From positions 1-57,197 of the forward strand of contig JAKLLO010000006.1 in the NCBI GenBank assembly GCA_023150095.1: a stretch of DNA of 57,197 nucleotides, written 5' to 3'. Below are positions 1-8,744 of this stretch, piece after piece (the stretch's first letter is position 1; the number at the start of each line of letters is the position of its first letter). The translations under genes and the position numbers were made by a program. This DNA comes from Zoogloea sp. Its GTDB lineage: Bacteria > Pseudomonadota > Gammaproteobacteria > Burkholderiales > Rhodocyclaceae. The notes under the pieces are model-generated. The model was not told where the DNA came from. It saw only the letters and a program-made list of their open reading frames with translations, and did not search any database.

Positions 1-176
1 TGGCCGGGCTGGATCTTGCGGGCGCGCACGATGATCTCTTCGGCCGGGAGGATCTTGCCGCTTTCGCGCAGCTGGCGGACGTCCTCGGCCCGCGTGCGGT
101 CGCCGGCCTGGGCGGTGATGGCGAGGGAGGCGCCGGCGGCCACAACGGCCGCCAGGATGAGGGACAGGATTTTCAT
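1..176 (-). CDS. PepSY-domain protein, N-terminal part (runs off the left edge)
   Basis: Only the first 58 codons are present; the 3' end lies outside the window. The start is the ATG at 174-176, preceded by a good Shine-Dalgarno (AAGGAGTC). Residues 1-24 form a Sec signal peptide (MKILSLILAAVVAAGASL, then ITAQAG). The mature start contains ESGKILPAEEI, which resembles the opening of small periplasmic PepSY proteins. PepSY domains are small periplasmic modules often found beside membrane b-type cytochromes. It is the last gene of a three-gene minus-strand cassette after a cytochrome b561 and another PepSY-like protein. The family call rests on a short stretch and on context. Confidence 0.6.
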   Translation of the reverse strand, partial: MKILSLILAAVVAAGASLAITAQAGDRTRAEDVRQLRESGKILPAEEIIVRARKIQPG

Positions 177-222
177 GGTTGGGACTCCTTGCGATGTCGG
201 GTCGGGACAGGACGGCGGCGCT

Positions 223-762
223 TCACCGATCCCGGCGCAGCTTGACGCCGGTAATCATGGCACCGATCAGGTTGGTGCGCTCCAGCCGGCCCATGACGAT
301 GGCGGCGGCGGCGTGCAGGCCGGCGAGGCCGAGCAGCATCGAGGCGAGCGCCTCGTGCGCCTCTTCGAGCCATTCGTCGCCCCAGAACGCATCGGTGGTC
401 TGCATGTAACCGGTGAGGCCCAGCAGCAGCACGCAGGCCATCAGCGCCAGCATCATCAGCGCGCCGGCCGGGTTGTGGCCCACGTGGTGCTCGGGCCGCC
501 CGGCGAGCAGGCTGGCAACGTGCCGGCGCAGGCGGGCCGGCGTGGGGAAGAAATCCGCGAAGCGCGCATGGCGGGTGCCGACGAAGCCCCACAGGATGCG
601 TGCGCCCACCAGCGCGCTGGCGGCGTAACCCAGCGCCTGGTGCAGCGCCTCGCCCTCCTCGACGACGAAGTTGAGGAGCACGCAGACCACCAGGCTCCAG
701 TGGAAGACGCGGACGAACGGGTCCCACACGCGGACGGGCTGGCCGGAGGAGTGTGCGTTCAT
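223..762 (-). CDS. Cytochrome b561-type membrane protein
   Basis: 179-residue inner-membrane di-heme cytochrome b of the bacterial b561/NiFe-hydrogenase b-subunit type. It begins MNAHSSGQPVRVWDPFVRVFHW; the opening VWDPFVRVFHWSLV is the classic first helix with a heme-ligand His. Four hydrophobic segments follow, with further candidate ligands (GFVGTRHARF, the MQTTDAFWGDEW loop, GLAGLHAAAA). I chose the ATG at 760-762 because the frame upstream is low-complexity and lacks homology-like sequence. It probably passes electrons between quinol and a periplasmic c-type cytochrome or PepSY partner. The PepSY genes on both sides suggest one operon. The electron acceptor cannot be told from sequence. 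Confidence 0.88.
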   Translation of the reverse strand: MNAHSSGQPVRVWDPFVRVFHWSLVVCVLLNFVVEEGEALHQALGYAASALVGARILWGFVGTRHARFADFFPTPARLRRHVASLLAGRPEHHVGHNPAGALMMLALMACVLLLGLTGYMQTTDAFWGDEWLEEAHEALASMLLGLAGLHAAAAIVMGRLERTNLIGAMITGVKLRRDR

Positions 763-784
763 GATCGGGGGCTCGCGGCGGCGC

Positions 785-1051
785 TCAGCGGGCCAGCACC
801 ACGGCGGCGGTCTGGGGGTCGAAATAGATCTCGACCTTCTTGCCGGCCTTGTCGTGGCCGTAGATCTCGTAGCAGTTGCCCGAGGTGATCTTGAAGGTCT
901 TGATCTGGTAGCCCTCGGCCTCGAGCCGGGCCTTGAAATCCGGCACCTTGATCCATTTTTCCTGGGGCGCGGTGCAGGTGGGGGCGGCGATGGCACCGGT
1001 GGCGACGCAGGCGACCAAGGCGGCAAACAGGGTGGTGGGCAGCAGTTTCAT
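785..1051 (-). CDS. Secreted PepSY-like protein
   Basis: 88-residue periplasmic protein. The signal peptide starts MKLLPTTLFAALVACVATG and should be cleaved after AIAA. The mature part has the PepSY-type pattern of a helix (KARLEAEGYQIKTFKI) followed by two strands (CYEIYGHDKAGKKVEIYFDP) and a short C-terminus. Two Cys (CTAP and NCYEIY) could form a disulfide. I preferred the ATG at 1049-1051 because GGAG lies 9 nt upstream; an in-frame GTG five codons earlier overlaps that RBS. It is the first gene of the PepSY / b561 / PepSY cassette, 22 bp ahead of the cytochrome gene. Confidence 0.75.
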   Translation of the reverse strand: MKLLPTTLFAALVACVATGAIAAPTCTAPQEKWIKVPDFKARLEAEGYQIKTFKITSGNCYEIYGHDKAGKKVEIYFDPQTAAVVLAR

Positions 1052-1176
1052 GTTGGAGATCTCCACAGGTTGATGGGGTACGTCGGATCACGACGCCTAA
1101 CCGGGAGTTTGGCAGCGGGTGCCTGAACGGAAGCTGAAAGCCACCGGTCACTCACCGCTTCTTGCCTGCCGGAAAG

Positions 1177-1207
1177 CCGCAGCCCGTGCGGATGGCACGG
1201 GCTGCGG
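1177..1207. other. Strong intergenic hairpin (13-bp perfect stem)
   Basis: Arms CCGCAGCCCGTGC (1177-1189) and its exact complement (1195-1207) enclose a 5-nt loop. It lies in the 270-bp gap between the exporter stop (1322) and the PepSY cassette, downstream of the exporter on the minus strand. There is no T-run on either side, so it is not a classical intrinsic terminator. It could protect an mRNA 3' end or act with Rho. Otherwise I see no gene in 1052-1321. Confidence 0.55.
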
Positions 1208-1321
1208 ACGACGCGGGCGCGGCAGAGGTGGTGGCGCTGGAGCCACCGCCACAGGCCGTCAATGCCGCGGCAAGCGTGCTGGCAAGAATTCCCACCCGGG
1301 GAATCCGGGCTTAAGCCACCC

Positions 1322-2749
1322 TTAACGCGCCGCCGCCCGCGCCCGGGCCGCCAGACCCAGCGCCACGACCAGCAGCCCGGTCGCCACGCCGAAAGTGCGC
1401 TGCATGCCGCTGGCGATGGCCGCCGGCGCAGCACCGGCGATGTCGGGCGCGCCCACCGCCAGCGCGAACACGGCCCCCATCACCGACGCCCCGGTGACCA
1501 GCCCCAGGTTGCGCGACAGGTTGAGCATGCCGGACATCGCCCCGCGCTGATCCCCGCCCACCGCCGTCATCGCCGCGGTGTTGTTGGCGGTCTGGAACAG
1601 CGCGTAGCTGGCGGTGAGGATGGCGATGGGCGCCACGTAGCCGGCCACGCCCGCCCCCGCCGGCAGCACGGCCAGCAGCAGCGCGCCCACGGTCATCCCG
1701 GCCAGCCCGGCGACGCTCATGGCCTGGGCGCCGAAGCGGTCGGCGATGCGCCCGGCCGGCACGCCCGCCAGCGCCGCAACCACCGGCCCCACCGACACCA
1801 CCAGCCCGACCCGCGCCGCGTCCAGCCCCAGCGCGCCGGCCAGGTAGAACGGCCCCACCACCAGCGTCGCCATCATCACCGCCGACACCAGCAGGCTGGT
1901 GACGAGGCTGGCCGTGAGCAGCCGGTCGCGGAACATCGCCAGCCGCACCAGGGGCGACTTCGCCCGCCGCTCCACCGCCACGAACAGCGCCACCCCGACC
2001 GCCGCAGCGGCCAGCAAGGCCAGGTTGAGCCCGCCGAAGCGGCCCCGCCCGAGGGTCATCGCCAGCGCGTAGGCGCCCAGGCTGACGGCCAGCAGCAGCG
2101 TGCCGGGGATGTCGAAGGCCGGCCGCGGCGCATCGGCCCGGCGCGCGTCCGGCGGCAGGTGGCGGGCGGCCAGGTACAGCGCCGCAATGCCGAGGGGCAG
2201 ATTGACGAGAAAGATCGCCCGCCAGCCCGGCCCGGCGATGAGCAGCCCGCCCAGCGACGGGCCGAGGGCCGTGCCCACTGCCGACATCGTGCCGAGCAGG
2301 CCCATCGCGCGGCCGGTGCGTTCCTTGGGCAGCACGTCGGCGACGAAGGCCAGGGTGAGCGCCATCATCGCCGCCGCGCCGAGGCCCTGCAGCGCCCGCG
2401 CCGCCAGCAGCAAGGCCAGCGTGGGCGCCGCCGCGGCCAGGCCCGAGGCGCCGGTGAACAGCGCCAGCCCGGCCAGCAGCAGGCGCCGCCGGCCGACGAG
2501 ATCCCCCAGCCGCCCAACGCTGACGATCAACGTGGTGATGGCCAGCAGATAGGCCAGCACCACCCACTGCACCGCCTGGAAGCTCGCCCCGAAGGCCGCC
2601 GCCAGATCCGGCAGCGCCACGTTGGCGGCGCTGGTGCCGAGCGAGGCCAGCAACATCGACAGCGCCAGCCCGGCCAGCGCACCGCGCGCCGATCGCGCCG
2701 CGTCGGGCCCAGCCCCTTCAACTCGTAATTCCAACCGATCTGCGTTCAT
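1322..2749 (-). CDS. MFS multidrug exporter, DHA2 (EmrB/QacA-like) family
   Basis: 475-residue inner-membrane proton-driven drug exporter. The length and the count of hydrophobic segments fit the 14-helix DHA2 family. Recognisable motifs are motif A between TM2 and TM3 (GRLGDLVGRRRLL) and motif C in TM5 (GTMSAVGTALGPSLGGLL). The N-terminal 25 residues are cytoplasmic. The ATG at 2749 has GGAAGGAG upstream. It diverges from a LysR-type gene across 139 bp that holds a long inverted repeat, so LysR control is likely. The substrate is unknown. No membrane-fusion partner is adjacent, so it may act alone. Confidence 0.9.
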   Translation of the reverse strand: MNADRLELRVEGAGPDAARSARGALAGLALSMLLASLGTSAANVALPDLAAAFGASFQAVQWVVLAYLLAITTLIVSVGRLGDLVGRRRLLLAGLALFTGASGLAAAAPTLALLLAARALQGLGAAAMMALTLAFVADVLPKERTGRAMGLLGTMSAVGTALGPSLGGLLIAGPGWRAIFLVNLPLGIAALYLAARHLPPDARRADAPRPAFDIPGTLLLAVSLGAYALAMTLGRGRFGGLNLALLAAAAVGVALFVAVERRAKSPLVRLAMFRDRLLTASLVTSLLVSAVMMATLVVGPFYLAGALGLDAARVGLVVSVGPVVAALAGVPAGRIADRFGAQAMSVAGLAGMTVGALLLAVLPAGAGVAGYVAPIAILTASYALFQTANNTAAMTAVGGDQRGAMSGMLNLSRNLGLVTGASVMGAVFALAVGAPDIAGAAPAAIASGMQRTFGVATGLLVVALGLAARARAAAR

Positions 2750-2800
2750 GTCCGCTCCTTCCGGGCACCGCGCCCGACGTCATGCCCCAAGCGTAGTGGC

Positions 2801-2866
2801 CGGCAGTACATGGCGGAAGACGCAGCATCTGCACTTCATCCATGCATGAAACGCCATGTATTGCCG
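2801..2866. promoter_or_regulatory. Long inverted repeat in the exporter/LysR divergent promoter
   Basis: CGGCAGTACATGGCG (2801-2815) and CGCCATGTATTGCCG (2852-2866) are inverted copies matching at 14 of 15 positions, with 36 bp between. A smaller palindrome, TTCAT...ATGAA (2835-2850), lies between them. The site covers the shared promoter of the MFS gene and the LysR gene. Its size and position fit a LysR-type operator that controls both directions. Binding is inferred. Confidence 0.6.
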
Positions 2867-2888
2867 CAGGCAGTGCTAAGGTTCGGCC

Positions 2889-3782
<894 letters not shown>

Positions 3783-3964
3783 CGGGCGCCGCATCGCCCC
3801 TCCGCCCTGCGGCGTGCGCGATGTAACACATTGAAAAGAAATCTCCAGGCAGCGGCCGGAATGGGTGACCTTGTCCCTGCCCCGGGCGGATGCGCGTACC
3901 GTACCATCGGTGCTGCTTCGAACCTTGCGTCCCTATGCCCCGGTGGGGCTGGAGAGAACTCCCC

Positions 3965-5941
3965 ATGTCCTGTGATCCACGCGGTGCCTGCCGGCTGCCC
4001 GACGCGCAGCGTGCGATCCATGGGGCAATCGTCTGCTGCGCCCTGTGGCTGCTGCTCGTGTTCTGCGCCACGGCGCGCGCGGCCTGCGGCCTTGAGTCGG
4101 CGCCGCTCACCGATGCCGAGGGCGACCGCGTGCTCGACGTGGCCGAGATGTCGATCCTCCGCGACCCGGGACGGAAGCTCACCATCGACGACGTGTCGGC
4201 GCCTGCCGCTGCGGGCCGCTTCGAGCCGCTCAAAGGCGGGCTGTCGCTGGGCTTCACGACCGACGCGGTGTGGCTCAAGGTGTGCATCCGGCGCGCAGCG
4301 GAGGCCAGCCCCGAGTGGTGGCTGGAATTCCGCGGCCCCTACGTCGACGACGTGCGCCTGTATTCCCGCCGCGGCGAGGCCGGCAGCTGGCACGAATCCC
4401 GGGCGGGCGACCGCTACCCACTCAGCAAGCGCGAGCTGCCCTATCGCACCATCGTCTTTCCGGTCGCCCTGCCCGACACCGAAACCGGCGTTTTCTACTT
4501 CCGGGTCGAGACGAGCTCGACGATGTCCACCGCCATCACCGCGGGCACACCCAAGGCTTTCCGCGTCCAGGCCCAGAAGGATCTGTTGCTGATCGGCGCG
4601 ATGATGGGCTTCCTGCTGGCGATGTTCCTGGCCAATCTGGCCAACGGCCTGTGGACCGGCCAGCGGGTCTATCTCGCCTTTGCGGGCTTCACGCTGATCG
4701 TTCTGCTGGCTGTCCTGTCCGGCTACGGGCTGGTCGGCCAGTATCTGTTCCCGGACAGCGACTGGGTTGCCCACGCGGTGCTGAACACCTCGATCTACCT
4801 GTTCTACGCCTCGGCGATGCTGACGGCACGCCGGCCGCTGCGCCTGAAGGAGCACTTCCCGTGGTTCGACCGCCTGCTGCCCTATTTCGCCGGCGCCACT
4901 GCCCTCGCCAGCCTCAGCACGCTGTTCGAGCTCAGTGTGTACGTCATGCCGTGGGTCCGCACCTCGCAGATCGTGTTCGTGGTGATCGGCGCCACCGCGG
5001 CGCTGAAGAGCCTGCGTCAGGGCCACACCTACGCGCGCTGGATCCTGCTCGCCTACACCGGCTACGCCGTCCCGATGCTGATCGGCATCAGCCGCGTGCT
5101 GGGGCTGATCTCGTGGAACATCAACTTCGAGCCCACCGCCCCGGCGGTGCTCGAATACGCCCTGTTCCTGCACTTCGGCATCCTGACCGAACTGCGTGAG
5201 CAGGCGGCGAGGCGGCAGGCGGCCGAGAACGAAGCGGAGAGCCAGCGCAAGCTGACCAGCCAGGAAGAACGCCTGCGCGGCGAGCAGGCGACCTTCTTTG
5301 CCTTCGTCGCCCACGAGCTGCGCAACCCGCTGGGCGTGCTCTACACCGGCCTCACCAACCTGCGGCGCAGCCTGGCGGGCACCGAACACGACGCGCGGAT
5401 CGAACGCCTGAACCAGGCAACCCGGCGCCTGGGCGATCTGGTGGACCGTCACCTCGACCTGCAGAACCTCTCCCAGACCGACTTCAAACCCTGTCTTGCC
5501 ATCGGCCAGCCCGAGCAGCCGGCGCAGGATGCGCTCCAGGCGCAGCGCCAGCTCCACGCAGCCCGCCACTTCGAGTACACCCCGCCGGCAGCGTCCCTCG
5601 GCCCGATCTCGATGGACGCCGAGCTGGTCACCCTCGCCCTGTCCAACCTCCTCGACAACGCCGCCAAGTACGCCTTCGAGCAGTCACCGATCCGCCTGGA
5701 GATCGAGCCCGGTGCGCAGTCGGTCAGCTACCACGTGATCAACGACGGGCCGGGCCTGCCGCCGGAGCTCGGCGAGCGCGCCTTCAAGGTCTTCCAGCGC
5801 ACCCAGGGCGAGGGCCGTGAAAAAGGCGGCTTCGGCATCGGGCTGGCGCTGGCATCCCACGTGGCCGCTGCCCACGGCGGACAGCTCGCCAGCCATCACG
5901 CCAACGGGCAGACCCGCTTCACGCTGACGCTGCCGGCCTGA
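3965..5941 (+). CDS. 7TMR-DISM sensor histidine kinase
   Basis: 658-residue membrane sensor kinase. A signal peptide (hydrophobic AIVCCALWLLLVFCATARA) precedes a periplasmic beta-sandwich of the 7TMR-DISMED2 type (about 40-200). Seven transmembrane helices follow (about 205-400), then a coiled-coil linker (REQAARRQAAENEAESQ). The HisKA domain carries phospho-acceptor His450 in FVAHELRNPLG, and the HATPase has the N-box LLDNAAKYAF and G-boxes (GFGIGLALA). The start was chosen at the ATG with GGAGAG 9 nt upstream and just before the signal peptide. No response regulator is adjacent, so the partner is elsewhere. The family often senses carbohydrates or extracellular ligands. Confidence 0.9.
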   Translation: MSCDPRGACRLPDAQRAIHGAIVCCALWLLLVFCATARAACGLESAPLTDAEGDRVLDVAEMSILRDPGRKLTIDDVSAPAAAGRFEPLKGGLSLGFTTDAVWLKVCIRRAAEASPEWWLEFRGPYVDDVRLYSRRGEAGSWHESRAGDRYPLSKRELPYRTIVFPVALPDTETGVFYFRVETSSTMSTAITAGTPKAFRVQAQKDLLLIGAMMGFLLAMFLANLANGLWTGQRVYLAFAGFTLIVLLAVLSGYGLVGQYLFPDSDWVAHAVLNTSIYLFYASAMLTARRPLRLKEHFPWFDRLLPYFAGATALASLSTLFELSVYVMPWVRTSQIVFVVIGATAALKSLRQGHTYARWILLAYTGYAVPMLIGISRVLGLISWNINFEPTAPAVLEYALFLHFGILTELREQAARRQAAENEAESQRKLTSQEERLRGEQATFFAFVAHELRNPLGVLYTGLTNLRRSLAGTEHDARIERLNQATRRLGDLVDRHLDLQNLSQTDFKPCLAIGQPEQPAQDALQAQRQLHAARHFEYTPPAASLGPISMDAELVTLALSNLLDNAAKYAFEQSPIRLEIEPGAQSVSYHVINDGPGLPPELGERAFKVFQRTQGEGREKGGFGIGLALASHVAAAHGGQLASHHANGQTRFTLTLPA

Positions 5942-5951
5942 ACCGGCTGCG

Positions 5952-6965
5952 TCAGCGGCTCGCGTCGCGGAAGAAGCGCCAGATCACTGCGGTGGCGTCC
6001 AGCGCCTGGGATGCCGGCGCCTTGCCCCGGCGCACGGTGTCGGCACCGGGCCAGCTGTGGCCGCCGGTCTCGGTGACGCACAACTGCACGCTCACCCCGT
6101 CGCGGCAGCCGGTGTGGGCCTCGCAGTAGGCGCCGGGCGCATCGAAGCTGCGCTGCACCGCCGGCGCGCACTGGTCGCGCTTCACCCAGCGGGCGATGGT
6201 CTCGGGCACCGAGACGAAATCCGTCACCTTGCTGGCGTCGCGGAAGGCGCCCTGGCCGGCGCCACCGTTAAAGAGCACGTGATCGTCGTCGCGAGCGTGG
6301 ATGTGGAGCACCGAGATCGGGCGCGACGGGTTGCACTGCAGGGTGGCGTCGGTGCCGGCCACCGAGGCCACGGCGCGGAACAGGTCGGCCGCATCGCAGG
6401 CCAGCCGATGGCTGAACATGCCGCCGTTGGACATGCCGGCGGCGAAGATGCGCGCCGGGTCGATGGCCAGCTGGCGGCGCACGTCGGCCACCACCGCGCG
6501 GGCAAAGCCCACGTCGTCGATGTTGCGGTCGCGCGCGTCGCCGCAGCAGGCGCCGGCGTTCCAGGTGGCAAAGTTGCCGCCGGGCAGCTTGCTGAAACCA
6601 TTGGGAAACACCACCACGAAGCCTTGCCGGTCGGCCTCGCCGATCCAGCCGTAGCGGGCGTCGTCGGCCATCATCTCGGCGTTGCCGCCGCCGCCGTGGA
6701 AGGCCAGCACCAGCGGCACCGGCCGGCGCGGGTCGAGGCCGGGCGGAACGTGGATCACGTAATGGCGGCGCTGCCCGTCGTGCTGGAGGGTGACGGAACG
6801 ATCGCCGGCAGCGGCCTTATCCGCCGGCGCCTGGGCGGCCCGGCGCTGCTCAAGGCGTTCCCGGATGCGTTCGCGCAGGCTGGGCCGCTCGGCGTCCTGG
6901 GCGAAGCTGGCAGCGGAAGCCGCACACAGGGCGGCAAGGACGAAGGCGCGGTGGCGGTGTTTCAC
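5952..6965 (-). CDS. Secreted esterase of the PHB-depolymerase (LpqC) family
   Basis: About 337 residues. A signal peptide starts VKHRHRAFVLAALCAASAASFAQ, followed by a basic linker (RERIRERLEQRRAAQ) and an alpha/beta-hydrolase core. The core shows the oxyanion-hole region LAFHGGGGN and the nucleophile elbow GMSNGG (Ser about residue 179). A His near the C-terminus (TGGHSWPG) completes the triad. The family includes extracellular polyhydroxybutyrate depolymerases and feruloyl/acetylxylan esterases; the exact substrate is not decidable here. I chose the GTG at 6963-6965 because the longer frame, starting at 7040, would run through a transcription terminator (7008-7034). Confidence 0.82.
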   Translation of the reverse strand: MKHRHRAFVLAALCAASAASFAQDAERPSLRERIRERLEQRRAAQAPADKAAAGDRSVTLQHDGQRRHYVIHVPPGLDPRRPVPLVLAFHGGGGNAEMMADDARYGWIGEADRQGFVVVFPNGFSKLPGGNFATWNAGACCGDARDRNIDDVGFARAVVADVRRQLAIDPARIFAAGMSNGGMFSHRLACDAADLFRAVASVAGTDATLQCNPSRPISVLHIHARDDDHVLFNGGAGQGAFRDASKVTDFVSVPETIARWVKRDQCAPAVQRSFDAPGAYCEAHTGCRDGVSVQLCVTETGGHSWPGADTVRRGKAPASQALDATAVIWRFFRDASR

Positions 6966-7007
6966 GGCATGGGCAAAAAGCGTGGAAGACAGACGCAACG
7001 ATGCCAG

Positions 7008-7034
7008 AAAAAAGGCCTGCCGCGCAGGCAGGCC
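7008..7034 (-). terminator. Rho-independent terminator (minus strand)
   Basis: An 8-bp perfect GC-rich stem (GGCCTGCC 7014-7021 with GGCAGGCC 7027-7034), loop of 5, followed on the minus strand by six T (A-run at 7008-7013). It ends the unknown gene 7059-7841 and insulates it from the downstream esterase. Confidence 0.9.
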
Positions 7035-7058
7035 TGACACGCGCGGCGCGGCCCGTGT

Positions 7059-7841
7059 TCAGCGCTGCGGCGGCGACGCCGGACCCGGGTCCTGATAGAC
7101 GCCATTCACGAACCGACACGCCATCGAACCCGCCTGGTAGAGCTGGCCGATGGGCAGCCACACGAGCCCGACCGGGGCCTGGATCTGGGCGATCCCGCCC
7201 TTCCCGTTGACGCTGACCACCAGCCCGCAGTGGGATTGATTGCCCGCCGCGAGCTTCTTCCGGAACACCGCAGCGTTGCGCTCGCGCATCTCGATCGCCT
7301 TCTGCACCTGCTCGGCGCGGGCCCTCACCGCCTGGTCGGCGCCGCTATCCGCGGCGTAAAAGGTGATGCCCCGGACCTCGCCCACCGGCACGTCGAACAC
7401 CCGCGTGCGGAAGACGTTGATGTAACCGTGGCACTGGCGGCTGTCGTCGGGCTCGCCCACGAAATCGGCGATGCCATCCGGCACTTCTTCCCGAAAACGC
7501 ATCGCCGGCACCGGCCCCGGCGCCTTGATGGCGCCCTGGGTCACCAGCAGGCCCGACACCACCTGGCCGGACACCCGCTCGACGGTGAAGGTGACGCCAT
7601 CGCTGCGGATCGCGCGGATGTCCCGCACCGGCGTGATGTGCAGCGCGCCGGCGTATTTGGTCTGCTGCTTCTTCTCCCACGAGAAGGGCTCGGTCAGCAC
7701 GAAGTCGCAGGGCTCGCCGGCAAAGCGCGCCGGCACCAGGCTGCCGTCCTTCAGTTCGAGCAGCGCAGAGCCGGCAAGGGCCGTACTGGTCGCCGCGGAG
7801 AACAGGGTCAGGCAGAGGATGCGTTGGGTGCAGCGGATCAT
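7059..7841 (-). CDS. Secreted protein of unknown function, probably under c-di-GMP riboswitch control
   Basis: 260 residues and not recognised. The start ATG (7839-7841) has GGGAG upstream. Residues 1-23 are a signal peptide (MIRCTQRILCLTLFSAATST, then ALAG). The mature protein starts with a strand-rich segment (LLELKDGSLVPARFAG) that recurs in style as SDGVTFTVERVSGQVVSGLL; small beta-barrel adhesion or SH3-like folds look this way. A charged helical stretch follows (AVRARAEQVQKAIEMRERN), then a C-terminal beta-rich part with a Cys pair (HCGLV, MACRFV). The leader contains a GEMM-I riboswitch, so a surface, biofilm or motility-related role is plausible but inferred. Confidence 0.75.
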   Translation of the reverse strand: MIRCTQRILCLTLFSAATSTALAGSALLELKDGSLVPARFAGEPCDFVLTEPFSWEKKQQTKYAGALHITPVRDIRAIRSDGVTFTVERVSGQVVSGLLVTQGAIKAPGPVPAMRFREEVPDGIADFVGEPDDSRQCHGYINVFRTRVFDVPVGEVRGITFYAADSGADQAVRARAEQVQKAIEMRERNAAVFRKKLAAGNQSHCGLVVSVNGKGGIAQIQAPVGLVWLPIGQLYQAGSMACRFVNGVYQDPGPASPPQR

Positions 7842-7974
7842 GGAAGGGATCTCCCGGAGTGGCGGGCGCCTTGAATCGGCGCGTGGCAGGCGGTCGGCTG
7901 ACGCGCGCACGGGCGGCAGGCCGGCGATCCGGGAAAGCATGAACCTGCGGGCCGGCAGATCGGCCTGGCTTCGG

Positions 7975-8068
7975 AAGATCGGCGGCTCCGCTGTCGTCGC
8001 TCCACGCCGTGGAACATTAGACCGGTGGCTTTGCGTCCCCGGCTTTCGTCCGGGTTTGCCTTTGTCAG
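7975..8068 (-). ncRNA. Cyclic-di-GMP-I riboswitch (GEMM-I)
   Basis: Read on the minus strand, the segment has the conserved GEMM-I elements in order: GGCAAACC, a P2 hairpin CCCGG-(ACGAAAG)-CCGGG capped by a GAAA tetraloop, the strictly conserved GACGCAAAGCCAC, then GGTCTAA. A second hairpin region ends in ACAGCGG and GCCGCCGAT, matching the P3 side of the aptamer. It lies in the 5' leader of the unknown secreted protein, about 135 nt ahead of its ATG. The boundaries are approximate. I could not settle the expression platform, and no clear terminator follows. The intergenic stretch 7842-8137 otherwise shows no gene. Confidence 0.88.
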
Positions 8069-8137
8069 AGGCGGATTGTAGCCCTGTCCGGCGGGCGTGA
8101 AGTGGGCGGAGAAAGGCTTTGCAAGGGGAGCAGGCCT

Positions 8138-8617
8138 TCAGCAGCCCAGCTCGCGGTAGCGGCTGCGCAGCCCGAAGAGCCGGCGCTGGGCCGCGGGCAG
8201 TTCAGGCCCGGACGCCTGCTGCTCGCTGCGCTCCAGCGCCGGCAGCTGGCTGTCGAGCTGGCGGCACTCGCGCTGGGCGTCGGGCGTGAGCTTCAGCCGG
8301 CGGCCGAAGGCCTCGTACTGCTTCGCGTTCATCCCGCTGATCGGCCGCATCGCGTCGGCCATCTGCTCCTGGAAGACCTCGCGGCGCACGTCGTTGCCGA
8401 TCCGCTCCTTGCCCGACAGCTTGCTGACGCCCCGGGTCGGCTCCACGTCCAGCTTTTTCGCGCCCATGCAGGGCACGTCGGAGTAGACGATCCGGCCGCC
8501 TTCATCGCACTTGAAGACCGTGCGGGACGGCGACGGCAGGGATTGAGCGGAGGCGAGGCCCACAACGAACAGCGGCGCAAGCAGGAGTGGGGTGAGGTGA
8601 ACGGACGGGAGCGGCAT
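8138..8617 (-). CDS. DUF4124-domain secreted protein
   Basis: About 159 residues. A signal peptide (MPLPSVHLTPLLLAPLFVVG, then LASAQ) is followed by the DUF4124 signature TVFKCDEGGRIVYSDVPCMG at about 30-50. The remainder is a charged helical domain with several Arg-rich segments and a C-terminal Cys. DUF4124 proteins are periplasmic, common in Beta- and Gammaproteobacteria, and have no firm biochemical function. The start is uncertain: in-frame ATGs at 8680 and 8734 give longer N-termini, but 8617 places the signal peptide at the start. Confidence 0.75.
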   Translation of the reverse strand: MPLPSVHLTPLLLAPLFVVGLASAQSLPSPSRTVFKCDEGGRIVYSDVPCMGAKKLDVEPTRGVSKLSGKERIGNDVRREVFQEQMADAMRPISGMNAKQYEAFGRRLKLTPDAQRECRQLDSQLPALERSEQQASGPELPAAQRRLFGLRSRYRELGC

Positions 8618-8744
8618 GGAAACGGGCGGAGTCGGCGAGGGGGCCCACCAGAACGCGCGGGTGGCAGCGCTCGAGGGCATGCCCTCATCGTATCGTAAAC
8701 CCATCAGCATGGACACGAAAAACGCCGTCGCCATCCGCTGAACC

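Noticed and set aside
1194..1206. TGGCACGGGCTGC as a possible sigma-54 promoter
   Set aside because: The GG-GC spacing is 10 rather than 12 bases. The bases belong to the right arm of the hairpin at 1177-1207.
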